A DNA stretch of 64,000 nt, taken from Streptomyces sp. NBC_01463. Lineage in GTDB: Bacteria > Actinomycetota > Actinomycetes > Streptomycetales > Streptomycetaceae. The DNA lies in assembly GCA_036227345.1 (NCBI GenBank), contig CP109468.1:1798001-1862000 (forward strand). Direction: 5' to 3'. The notes beneath the pieces are model-generated. The model had not been told where the DNA came from and did no database searches. It saw only the letters and a program-made list of their open reading frames with translations. The first letter of the stretch is position 1. Each line of letters starts with the position of its first letter. Positions 17,097 through 25,013 of the stretch are shown here, piece by piece. The position numbers and the translations under genes were made by a program.

Positions 17097-17474
17097 CTAC
17101 TCGCCCTTGGCGCCGTTTTCCCTGTTCAGGTAGTTGTAGACGGTGAACCGGCTGACCCCCAGGGCCCCCGCCACCGTCTCGACGCCGTGCCGCACCGAGA
17201 AGGCACCGCGTGCCTCCAGCAGCCGCACCGCCTCCTGTTTGGCCTTGCGGTCCAGCTCGGCGAGCGGTTTGCCGTGCCGGCGCTCCATCGCGGCCAGGAT
17301 GTGGTCCAGCGAGTCCGAGAGCTGCGGCAGACGGACCGCTATGACGTCCTCGCCCTCCCAGGCCAGGACGACGTCGTCGGCCTGCGCCTGGTCGGGTCCG
17401 AGCAGCTCGGCGCCCATGGCGTCGACGAGCGGCTTGACGGCGGTGACCAGCGGGTGGTCCGCGGGAGCGGTCAC
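17097..17474 (-). CDS. Small helix-turn-helix protein
   Basis: A 125-residue cytoplasmic protein. The C-terminal 40 residues contain a clear helix-turn-helix, VETVAGALGVSRFTVYNYLN. The N-terminal part (about 5-55) is a small alpha/beta segment of a kind seen with PAS- or sugar-acid-type sensors, which cannot be assigned. The GTG at 17474 overlaps the stop of the upstream gene (GTGA), so translation is coupled. GGAGG lies 7 nt before it. Located immediately upstream of the urate operon and followed by a strong terminator, it is a candidate regulator of purine catabolism; that is an inference from position only. Confidence 0.82.
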   Translation of the reverse strand: MTAPADHPLVTAVKPLVDAMGAELLGPDQAQADDVVLAWEGEDVIAVRLPQLSDSLDHILAAMERRHGKPLAELDRKAKQEAVRLLEARGAFSVRHGVETVAGALGVSRFTVYNYLNRENGAKGE

Positions 17475-17722
17475 TTCGGGTCCTCCCCGATGACGTTGAC
17501 CTGGAGCGAGACCCGGGTGGCACCGGATGCCAGGGCCTTGCGCAGCAGGGAGTCCACCGCGGTGAGCACCTCGTCGGCGCCGCCCTCCGCCGTGTTGCCG
17601 AAGGGGCCGACGTCGACCGCGTCCAGTTCCGCGGACTGGATGACCTCGCGGGCCACGACCGCGTGGGCCGGTGCCTCGTCGAGATCGAAGGGCTCGGTGG
17701 TGAACTCCACTCTCAGGCGCAC
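17471..17722 (-). CDS. Thiamine-binding-like protein (MTH1187/YkoF family)
   Basis: An 83-residue cytoplasmic protein of the MTH1187/DUF77 superfamily. The typical sequence DAVDVGPFGNTAEGGAD lies near residues 34-50, and the C-terminal strand ATRVSLQVNVIGE completes the ferredoxin-like fold. Database annotation for the family is thiamine-binding protein. The cellular role in actinobacteria is not established. The GTG has GAGGGAGA upstream. It is translationally coupled to the HTH gene, so the two products probably act together, for example as a ligand-sensing pair. Confidence 0.8.
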   Translation of the reverse strand: MRLRVEFTTEPFDLDEAPAHAVVAREVIQSAELDAVDVGPFGNTAEGGADEVLTAVDSLLRKALASGATRVSLQVNVIGEDPK

Positions 17723-17794
17723 TGTCTCTCCCTCATGCTCGCACCGCGTCCGGGGCGACCCGCGGCTCGGGCACGACCCTAACCCGCGCGCGCT

Positions 17795-18967
17795 CTACAG
17801 CGGCAGCACGCAGACCGCAGCCGGGGCGGCGAAGGGGGTCCCGGCCGCGCTCAGGGCGCCGGTGTCCGCGTCGGCCCGGAAGACCGTGACGGTCCCGGAC
17901 CGCTGGTTGGCGGCGAAGAGCAGCGAGCCGTCCGGGGAGAAGGCGGTGTGCCGGGGGAAGTCACCGCCGACCGGCACGGTGTCCAGCAGCCGCAGCGCGG
18001 CCCCGCCGTCCTCGACGGCGTACCGGGTGAGGCTGTTGTGCCCGCGGTTGGCCAGGTAGGCGAAGCGGCCGTCCCCGGTGACCAGGAGCTGGGCGGGGTA
18101 GCTGGTGCCCTCGCCGGTCCCGGTGGACTGCGGGGTGCCGGGGGTCAGGACGCCGGTGGCGGGGTCGTAACCGCAGACGACGACGGTGTTGTCGAGCTCG
18201 CAGGCGAGGTAGGCGTGGCGGCCGTCCGGATGGAAGGTGAGGTGGCGCGGGCCCGCACCGGGGCGCAGTGCGGCGTACGAGAGCTGCTCCAGGGTGCCGC
18301 GGTCCTCGTCGAGCCGGTACGTGTACACCGTGTCGTTGCCCAGGTCGACGGCGAGGACGTGTCCGCCGCCGGGGGCGGTGATGATCTGGTGGGCGTGCGG
18401 GCCGTCCTGGCCCGGTCCGGGAGCGGGCGCGGTGTGGGCGACCAGGTCCGTGCGCTCCCCCACCGAACCGTCGGCGGCCAGGGGGTGCACGGCGACGCTG
18501 CCGGAGGTGTAGTTGGCGCTGAGCAGCCACTGTCCGCCCGGGTGGACCGAGAGGTGGCAGGGACCGGCGCCCCCGGTGGACCGTGTCCCCAGCACCCGGA
18601 AGGTGCCGTCGTCGGCGAGCGCGACGGCCGTGACCCCGCCGTCGCTCTGCTCGTCGACCGCGTACAGCGTGCTGCCGGTGGGGTGCAGCGCGAGGTACGA
18701 GGGGTTCTCGACGCCGGTGACGACCGTGCGGGCGGTGATGCTCCCCGCCACCGGGTCGTACGCGGCGACGCCGATGCCGGTGCCGCCCGGACTGGTCGAG
18801 GTGTACGTGCCCAGGAAGAGCGTCCCGGTCCGGAGCGCCCCGTGGGTCCCGGGGTGCGGCGCCGGGGCGGCGCGGCGTCCGGCCCGGGGCAGGCCGGGGG
18901 CGGCGGCGAGCGCGCCGCCCGCCAGGAGGGCGCCGAGGACGGTGCGGCGGCTGGTGGGGGTGGTCAT
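17795..18967 (-). CDS. Lactonase family beta-propeller protein, Tat-exported
   Basis: A 390-residue protein with an N-terminal twin-arginine signal (SRRTVLGALLAGG) and a seven-bladed propeller of the lactonase (6-phosphogluconolactonase-like, Lactonase_7) family. Repeated blades show HPxGxxLYAV and SPDGSLLFAANQ motifs. It is likely extracytoplasmic, so a sugar lactone or muconate-type lactone rather than the cytoplasmic pentose-phosphate intermediate may be the substrate. The ATG at 18967 has GAGG 8 nt upstream; a GTG at 18976 would add three residues. It ends 72 bp before the thiamine-binding gene on the same strand. Confidence 0.88.
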   Translation of the reverse strand: MTTPTSRRTVLGALLAGGALAAAPGLPRAGRRAAPAPHPGTHGALRTGTLFLGTYTSTSPGGTGIGVAAYDPVAGSITARTVVTGVENPSYLALHPTGSTLYAVDEQSDGGVTAVALADDGTFRVLGTRSTGGAGPCHLSVHPGGQWLLSANYTSGSVAVHPLAADGSVGERTDLVAHTAPAPGPGQDGPHAHQIITAPGGGHVLAVDLGNDTVYTYRLDEDRGTLEQLSYAALRPGAGPRHLTFHPDGRHAYLACELDNTVVVCGYDPATGVLTPGTPQSTGTGEGTSYPAQLLVTGDGRFAYLANRGHNSLTRYAVEDGGAALRLLDTVPVGGDFPRHTAFSPDGSLLFAANQRSGTVTVFRADADTGALSAAGTPFAAPAAVCVLPL

Positions 18968-19122
18968 GCGAGGCACCTCGTGGGGTCGGTGACGTCGGAT
19001 GTGTCAGCCACAGTGGCCTTCCCCGATGACCCGCGCAAGAGACGCACCGGCCATTGCGCAGGGCGCAACGGCGGCGAAGCGCTGCGCGGGGCGGGTTCCG
19101 TGCGGGGCCGCGGCACCGGCGG

Positions 19123-19962
19123 TCAGCCGCCGGACTGGATGTCGCCGCGGGTGGAGGAGGTGATCGGGTCCCGGTGGGCGAAGTCCCCGGGCGGGATGCC
19201 GGGGTGGTGGCCGCCCTCGACGGGCTCCACGGCGGCAGCCGGACCGAGGGCCAGCCGGGAGACGATCCGGTAGCGGTCGCCGCGGTAGAGCGAGTGCACG
19301 TACTCCACGGGACAGCCGGTGGTGTCCGAGGTCAGCCGCTCGAAGAGCAGGGCCGGGGAGAGCTCCGGGACGTCGAGCAGGCGGGCCTCGGCGCGGGTCA
19401 CGACGGTGGGCTCGATCGCCTGGACCGCCTCGTGGACGTGGACGTCGTGGCGCTCGCGCAGATGCTCGTACAGGTCACCGCTCTCCAGCTCCTGGGCCGA
19501 CAGGCCGGGCACCATCTCGGCCCTGATGTGCAGGTGCTCGATGGCCATCGGGGCGCCGTCGACGAGCCGCAGCCGGGCGACGTACACGATCTCCGCCGCC
19601 GGTGACATGCGCAGCTTGCGGCCGACCCGGGCGCCGGCCTGGAGGGTGGTGAACTCCAGCAGCCGGCTCGACCAGGCCCCCGCCGCCTGCGGGACCGACA
19701 GGGCGAGGTCGGCCGAGACCAGCTCCTGGGTGATCTTCGCGGGTGCGACGAACATGCCGCGGCCGTGCTCGCGCACCAGGAGGCCCGCGGCCACCAGCTC
19801 GTCGATCGCGGCGCGCAGCGTGGGCCGGGAGACGCCGAGGGTGGCGCACAGGGCGCGCTCCGACGGGATGGCGTCACCCGGGCGGCGCGACTCGATCAGC
19901 TCCAGTACGGCGTCGCGGGCCCGTTCCCGTTTGAGCACCGTCCCCGATGCGTCGGCGTCCAT
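19123..19962 (-). CDS. GntR/HutC-family regulator (DasR-like) of the divergent sugar operon
   Basis: A 279-residue regulator with an N-terminal winged helix of GntR type (about 10-75: IPSERALCATLGVSRPTLRAAIDEL) and a C-terminal UTRA ligand domain (about 95-245: APMAIEHLHIRAEMVPGL, CPVEYVHSLYRGDRYRIV). The UTRA end closely follows the DasR/NagR pattern, so the ligand is probably a phosphorylated aminosugar. It is divergent from the ABC importer and GH20 genes, the same arrangement as dasR-dasABC in Streptomyces. The sequence is nevertheless distinct from canonical DasR, so it may be a paralogue. ATG with GGGAGG upstream. Half-sites in the intergenic region suggest autoregulation. Confidence 0.92.
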   Translation of the reverse strand: MDADASGTVLKRERARDAVLELIESRRPGDAIPSERALCATLGVSRPTLRAAIDELVAAGLLVREHGRGMFVAPAKITQELVSADLALSVPQAAGAWSSRLLEFTTLQAGARVGRKLRMSPAAEIVYVARLRLVDGAPMAIEHLHIRAEMVPGLSAQELESGDLYEHLRERHDVHVHEAVQAIEPTVVTRAEARLLDVPELSPALLFERLTSDTTGCPVEYVHSLYRGDRYRIVSRLALGPAAAVEPVEGGHHPGIPPGDFAHRDPITSSTRGDIQSGG

Positions 19963-19992
19963 GCGCTGCCCCTCCCGACCTTTCCCTGACTT

Positions 19993-20186
19993 ACCAGTTG
20001 AGCAACCAGTGGAACCAACTCGGCTACTGGTCAAGGGAAGTGTAACCGCACTCCAGGCAAACATCCCGGTCCACATTTCCGTGAGATCACTAAAACCCGT
20101 AACCACCAAGGGGGTTGACGGCCTCATTGGTCTATGCCACCTTCATCCACCATCAAGAGGTGAGCTGTCCAGTGGGCTTCACTGGT
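19993..20186. promoter_or_regulatory. Array of ACCAGT/ACTGGT half-sites in the GntR-importer intergenic region
   Basis: ACCAGT occurs at 19993-19998 and 20005-20010, and ACTGGT at 20026-20031 and 20181-20186. CCAGTG-N5-CACTGG at 20169-20185 is a perfect inverted repeat. The half-site resembles half of a DasR element (ACTGGTC). The left group lies just before the GntR gene and the right group just before the importer gene, so both directions could be controlled. Confidence 0.6.
20115..20143 (+). promoter_or_regulatory. Promoter of the sugar ABC operon with a dre-like spacer element
   Basis: TTGACG (20115-20120) and CACCTT (20138-20143) are spaced 17 bp. Overlapping the spacer and -10, ATTGGTCTATGCCACC matches the DasR consensus at most positions. 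The importer starts about 80 bp downstream. Confidence 0.5.
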
Positions 20187-20220
20187 CAGGTGGTCAGGTC
20201 CTGTCTCCCAGAGGTGAACC

Positions 20221-21489
20221 GTGAAGTACCGCTTGCTTGCCGGTGGGTCCGCGCTCGTGATGGCCGCCGTTCTCAGTGCTTGCAGCTCCTCCCCCGACTC
20301 GGCCGGCACGTCCGGCGACGGGCGGACGGACATCGACGTGTGGCTGATGCGCGACAGCGTCTCCGCCGAGTTCCAGAAGGAGTTCGTGAAGGGCTTCGAG
20401 GCCGCCCACCCCAAGATCGGGGTCCGGGTGCAGATCCAGGAGTGGGACGGCATCGGCGAGAAGATCACCGCCGCGCTGGCCAGCAACGACGCCCCGGACG
20501 TGATCGAGAGCGGCAACACCCAGGTCGCCCAGTTCGCACAGAGCGGCGGCCTGCTCGACCTCAGCGACAAGGTCGACGAGCTGAACGGCAAGGACTGGCT
20601 GAAGGGCCTCGCCGAGCCGGGGGCGTACGAGGGGAAGCAGTACGGCATCCCGTACTACGCGGCCAACCGTGTCGTCATCTACCGCACCGACCTGTTCAAG
20701 AAGGCGGGGGTCGACGCGTCCGCGATCAAGACGCGCGACCAGTGGATCGAGGCCACCGGCAAGCTCAACAAGGGGGGCACGCAGGGCATCTACCTGCCCG
20801 GGCAGATGTGGTACGCGCTGGCCGGCTTCGTCTGGGACGAGGGCGGCGACCTCGCCACCGAGTCGGGCGGGAAGTGGAAGGGCGCGCTGGACACCCCGGA
20901 GGCACTGCGCGGGCTGGAGTTCTACGGAAAGCTCCAGGCGCTCGGCAAGGGGCCGAAGGACTCCGACGAGGACTCCCCTCCCCAGGCCGACGTGATGGCC
21001 CAGGGGAAGGTGGCCCAGGTGATCTCCACCCCGGGCGGCGCCAACGTCGTCATGGAGAAGAACCCGGAGCTGAAGGGGAAGCTCGGCTTCTTCGCGATCC
21101 CGGGCAAGAGCGCGGACACCCCGGGCGCCGTCTTCACCGGCGGCTCCGACCTGGTCATCCCCACCGCGTCCGGCAAGCAGGAGGCGGCACTGACCTTCAT
21201 CAAGGAGCTCACCGGTGACGCCTGGCAGAAGAAGCTGGCCGTGGCCATGAGCTACGTACCGAACCGGACGTCGCTCGCCTCGGCGGTGGCGGGCGATCCG
21301 GGGGCGGCCGCGATGGCGGTCGGCGCGGCGAACGGGCACGCGACGCCCAACACGCCCGGCTGGGCGGCCGTCGAGGCGGAGAACCCGATCAAGGACTACA
21401 TGGCGGCCGTCCTGACCGGCGGCGACCCGGCGAAGGAGGCCGCCAAGGCCTCCGCCGACATCACCCGGGCCATGAACACCACGTCCTGA
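20221..21489 (+). CDS. Sugar ABC transporter substrate-binding lipoprotein
   Basis: Captures an extracellular sugar and delivers it to the permeases. 422 residues, family 1 solute-binding protein, with a lipoprotein signal (lipobox LSAC, Cys21) and the typical DAPDVIESGNTQVAQFA and GIPYYAANRVVIYRTD motifs. The GTG has AGAGGTG upstream. First gene of SBP-permease-permease-GH20. The intracellular hexosaminidase and the DasR-like neighbour point to chitobiose or another GlcNAc oligomer as the substrate. No ATPase gene is present, so a shared ATPase such as MsiK encoded elsewhere is expected, as known for Streptomyces sugar importers. Confidence 0.93.
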   Translation: MKYRLLAGGSALVMAAVLSACSSSPDSAGTSGDGRTDIDVWLMRDSVSAEFQKEFVKGFEAAHPKIGVRVQIQEWDGIGEKITAALASNDAPDVIESGNTQVAQFAQSGGLLDLSDKVDELNGKDWLKGLAEPGAYEGKQYGIPYYAANRVVIYRTDLFKKAGVDASAIKTRDQWIEATGKLNKGGTQGIYLPGQMWYALAGFVWDEGGDLATESGGKWKGALDTPEALRGLEFYGKLQALGKGPKDSDEDSPPQADVMAQGKVAQVISTPGGANVVMEKNPELKGKLGFFAIPGKSADTPGAVFTGGSDLVIPTASGKQEAALTFIKELTGDAWQKKLAVAMSYVPNRTSLASAVAGDPGAAAMAVGAANGHATPNTPGWAAVEAENPIKDYMAAVLTGGDPAKEAAKASADITRAMNTTS

Positions 21490-21530
21490 TCCCTCCGTCC
21501 ATCCGCCCGAACACCGAGAGGAGGCGTGCC

Positions 21531-22511
21531 GTGTCGGTCATCCGGGAACGGACCGCACCCCCCAGCCGCCTGCGCCGCCCGGCGGCCGGCACGCCGGCAC
21601 CGCCGCGCCGGCGGCGGTCCGGGGAGCCGCGCGGCCTGTGGCCGTACATCCTGATCGCACCCGCAGTCGGCGGGATGATCTACCTGCTGCTCTACCCGCT
21701 CCTGCGGGCCGTGCTCATCTCGCTCCAGGACTTCAGGCTGCGCCAGCTGATCGTGGGCGACGCGGAGTTCGTCGGACTGCGCAACTACCGGACGCTACTG
21801 TCCGACCCGCGGTTCTGGGAGGTGGTGCGGCGCACCTTCCTGTTCATGGCGGTCAACGTGGTCCTGATCATGGTGATCGCCACCCTGGTCGCGCTGATGA
21901 CCGAGCGGCTGGGCCGGTTCGGCCGCGCGGCGGTGCTCAGTTCGCTGGTGCTGGCGTGGGCGATGCCGGTGGTCGCGGCCACCACGGTCTTCCAGTGGCT
22001 GTTCCACTCCGAGTTCGGCATCGTCAACCGGCTGCTGACCGAGGCGGGCTTCTCCTCCTTCGACCGCTACCCGTGGTTCGCGCACGGCACCGCGGCCTTC
22101 TCGATCCTGGTCCTGCTGATCGTCTGGCAGTCGGTGCCGTTCGCGGCGATCACGCTCTACTCGGCGCTCACCACGGTCCCGGCGGAGCTCTACGAGTCGG
22201 CCCGGCTGGACGGGGCGTCCGGCTCCCGGATCTTCCGCTCCGTCACCTTCCCGATGCTCCGGCCGATCTTCCTGCTGGTGTTCTCGCTCGAAGTGATCTG
22301 GACGTTCAAGGCGTTCGTCCAGATCTGGGTGATGACCCGCGGGGGCCCGGGCGACGCCACGACGATCCTGCCGGTGTACGCGGTGCAGAAGGCGCTCGCC
22401 GGGCAGCGCTACGACCTGGGTTCGGCCGCCTCGATGCTCACCGTGGTCCTGATGTCCGGGGTCCTCGTCCTCTACTTCCGCCAGATGTTCCGACAGGAGG
22501 ACGAGTCCTGA
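21531..22511 (+). CDS. Sugar ABC transporter permease 1
   Basis: Inner-membrane permease of 326 residues (MalF type) with six hydrophobic segments after a 35-residue basic N-terminal extension. The EAA-like loop reads ELYESARLDGASGSRIFRSVTFPML near residue 220. The GTG has GAGAGGAGG upstream. The stop codon overlaps the start of permease 2 (TGATGA). Confidence 0.93.
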   Translation: MSVIRERTAPPSRLRRPAAGTPAPPRRRRSGEPRGLWPYILIAPAVGGMIYLLLYPLLRAVLISLQDFRLRQLIVGDAEFVGLRNYRTLLSDPRFWEVVRRTFLFMAVNVVLIMVIATLVALMTERLGRFGRAAVLSSLVLAWAMPVVAATTVFQWLFHSEFGIVNRLLTEAGFSSFDRYPWFAHGTAAFSILVLLIVWQSVPFAAITLYSALTTVPAELYESARLDGASGSRIFRSVTFPMLRPIFLLVFSLEVIWTFKAFVQIWVMTRGGPGDATTILPVYAVQKALAGQRYDLGSAASMLTVVLMSGVLVLYFRQMFRQEDES

Positions 22512-23350
22512 TGACCCTGCTGCGCCCGAGAGCCCGGCGGCTCCCGCTGAACGCCGCCGCCGTACTGACCGTCCTGGTCTGTCTGTTCCCCGTCTACTGG
22601 ATGATCTCGACCGCGTTCAAACCGTCGCGGGACATCCAGTCCGCCGACCCGAAGCTCTTCCCGCACACCTGGACGCTCGACCACTTCCGCACGGCCGTGC
22701 AGGCCGACGGCTTCGAACTGTTCTGGCGCAACAGCATCCTGGTGACGCTCAGCTCGATCCTGCTGGCCCTGCTCGTCGCCATCGGCTCCGCCTACGCGGT
22801 GGCCCGGATGCGCTGGAAGGGGCGCCGGCAGTTCATGCTCATGGTCTTCGTCGCGCAGATGGCGCCCTGGGAGTCGCTGATCATCCCGATCTACATCATC
22901 TCCCGCGACACGGACATGCTCGACCGGCTGCCGACGCTCACGCTCGTCTACTTCATGGTCACGCTGCCGTTCTCGATCGTGGTGCTGCGCGGCTTCATCG
23001 CCACCATCCCGCCGGAGCTGGAGGAGGCCGCGCAGGTCGACGGCTGCACCAGGACCGGTGCCTTCCGGCGGGTGGCGCTGCCGCTGCTCGCACCGGGGCT
23101 GATGGCGACCTCGCTGTTCGGCTTCATCACCGCCTGGAACGAGTTCGCGTACGCCAACTTCCTGATCATCAAGCACCAGGACAGCCGCACGCTGCCGGTC
23201 TGGCTGTCGTCGTTCCAGAACACCTTCGGCACCGACTGGGGCGCCACCATGGCCGCCTCGACCCTCTTCGCCCTGCCCGCGCTGGTCGTCTTCCTGCTGC
23301 TCCAGCGCCATGTCACCTCCGGCTTCGCGGCCGGCGCCGTCAAGGGCTGA
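22511..23350 (+). CDS. Sugar ABC transporter permease 2
   Basis: MalG-type permease, 279 residues, six hydrophobic segments. The EAA loop ELEEAAQVDGCTRTGAFRRV is near residue 175. The ATG overlaps the stop of permease 1 by one base, so translation is coupled. Forms the membrane channel with permease 1. Confidence 0.93.
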   Translation: MTLLRPRARRLPLNAAAVLTVLVCLFPVYWMISTAFKPSRDIQSADPKLFPHTWTLDHFRTAVQADGFELFWRNSILVTLSSILLALLVAIGSAYAVARMRWKGRRQFMLMVFVAQMAPWESLIIPIYIISRDTDMLDRLPTLTLVYFMVTLPFSIVVLRGFIATIPPELEEAAQVDGCTRTGAFRRVALPLLAPGLMATSLFGFITAWNEFAYANFLIIKHQDSRTLPVWLSSFQNTFGTDWGATMAASTLFALPALVVFLLLQRHVTSGFAAGAVKG

Positions 23351-23380
23351 CCGCCCGAGATCCGAACCCGGAGGCTCCTC

Positions 23381-24973
23381 GTGCCCGCATCACGCCCCGA
23401 ACAGTCCCTCGTCCCCCGCCCCCGCAAGGTCTCGGCCCGCCCCGGCCGGTTCACCCTCGACCAGGACACCTCGGTGCGGGCCTATCCCGGAGCGGAGGGC
23501 GCCGCCGACCTGCTGCGCACCCTGCTCGCACCCGCCACGGGCCTGCCCCTGGCCCTCTCCGCCGAAGGCCGCATCGTGCTGGCCCTCGACCCGCAGCTGG
23601 GCGGCCTCGGCGAGGAGGGGTACGGGCTGACCATCGGCCCGGACGCCCTGCTGCTGCGGGCCGCGCGGCTGCCGGGCCTGCTCAGGGGCGTCCAGACGAT
23701 CCGTCAGCTGCTGCCCGCGGAGGCCCTTTCGGGCACGGCGCAGCGGGCAGCGCCCTGGATGCTGCCCTGTGTCGAGATCAGCGACGTGCCCGCGTACCCG
23801 TGGCGCGGCTCGATGCTGGATGTCGCCCGGCACTTCCAGCCGGTGTCGTACCTGCGCCGGTACGTGGACCTGATGGCGCTGCACAAACTCAACACGCTCC
23901 ACCTCCACCTCACGGACGACCAGGGATGGCGGATGCCCGTCGCCGCCTATCCCCGGCTGACCGGGATCGGCGGTCATCGCCGGCAGTCGATGTCCGGCCC
24001 GCCCGGGCGCGGCGACGAGACCTATGACGGGATCGCGCACTCGGGGGCGTACACCCGGCAGGAACTGCGGGACCTGGTCCGGTACGCGGCGGCGCGCGGG
24101 GTGCGGGTGGTGCCGGAGATCGAGATGCCGGGCCATGTGCGGGCGGCCCTGGCCGCCCACCCCGAGCTGGGCAACGATCCGTCGCGGCGGCTGGACGTGT
24201 GGACCCGCTGGGGTGTCTGCGACACCGTGTTCGGCGTCCACGAGGAGGTCTTCGACTTCTGCCGGACGGTGCTGGAGGAGGTCATGGACGTCTTCCCGTC
24301 CCCGTACATCCACATCGGCGGCGAGGAGTGCCCGACCACCGAGTGGGAGACGAGCCCGGCGGCGCTGGCGCGGGCCGCGGCCGAGGGGCTGCCCGACGCC
24401 CGGGCACTGCACGGCTGGTTCATGGGCCGGATCGGGTCGTTCCTCGCCGAGCAGGGCAGGCGTCCGGTCGGCTGGGCCGAGACGGGCACCGAACTGCCTC
24501 CCGAATTCACGGTGATGACCTGGCGCGACCCGGCCCACGCGCTCGCCGCCGCCCGCCGCGGCCACCAGGTGGTCACCGCGCACCACCGGGCCACGTACCT
24601 CGACTACGCCCAGTCCGCCGATCCCGGCGAACCGGCCGCGCAGCCGGGACCGCCCGTCGGTCTGCGGGCCGTCCACGGCAACCGGCCGGTACCGGACGGC
24701 TGGGAGGCGGCGGACGCGGGCCGGGTGCTGGGCACCCAGGCCCAGCTGTGGACCGAGTACGCGAGCACGCCGGAGCAGATCGAGTACCTGACGTATCCGC
24801 GGCTGTGCGCCCTCGCTGACCGTGCCTGGTCGGGCGGGCGCAGCGACTGGCCCGGCTTCCTGAGCCGCCTCGGCCGGCACACGGCACGGCTCGACGCCCT
24901 CGGCGTCGGCTACCGCCCCCTGAACCCGCGGTCGCTCCAGACCGCTGCCCCAGGAACAGCGCCACCTCGGTAG
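23381..24973 (+). CDS. Intracellular GH20 beta-N-acetylhexosaminidase
   Basis: Removes terminal GlcNAc residues from chito-oligosaccharides. 530 residues with no signal peptide, so it probably acts on imported chitobiose in the cytoplasm. Family motifs: WRGSMLDVARHFQP near residue 142, LNTLHLHLTDDQGWRMP near 170, EIEMPGH near 248, and the catalytic Asp-Glu pair in HIGGEECPTTEWE near 308-320. The GTG has GGAGG at 6 nt. It follows the permease gene by 30 bp and completes a das-type import-and-cleave operon. Confidence 0.95.
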   Translation: MPASRPEQSLVPRPRKVSARPGRFTLDQDTSVRAYPGAEGAADLLRTLLAPATGLPLALSAEGRIVLALDPQLGGLGEEGYGLTIGPDALLLRAARLPGLLRGVQTIRQLLPAEALSGTAQRAAPWMLPCVEISDVPAYPWRGSMLDVARHFQPVSYLRRYVDLMALHKLNTLHLHLTDDQGWRMPVAAYPRLTGIGGHRRQSMSGPPGRGDETYDGIAHSGAYTRQELRDLVRYAAARGVRVVPEIEMPGHVRAALAAHPELGNDPSRRLDVWTRWGVCDTVFGVHEEVFDFCRTVLEEVMDVFPSPYIHIGGEECPTTEWETSPAALARAAAEGLPDARALHGWFMGRIGSFLAEQGRRPVGWAETGTELPPEFTVMTWRDPAHALAAARRGHQVVTAHHRATYLDYAQSADPGEPAAQPGPPVGLRAVHGNRPVPDGWEAADAGRVLGTQAQLWTEYASTPEQIEYLTYPRLCALADRAWSGGRSDWPGFLSRLGRHTARLDALGVGYRPLNPRSLQTAAPGTAPPR

Positions 24974-25013
24974 GAACCACTCCCCCACGACCGTTCCGGA
25001 GAGGAACAGGTTC

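Noticed and set aside
20221..24973. Assigning the gene names dasABC and dasD
   Set aside because: The order fits, but the regulator is not clearly canonical DasR, and several paralogous aminosugar operons exist in Streptomyces, so no names were given.
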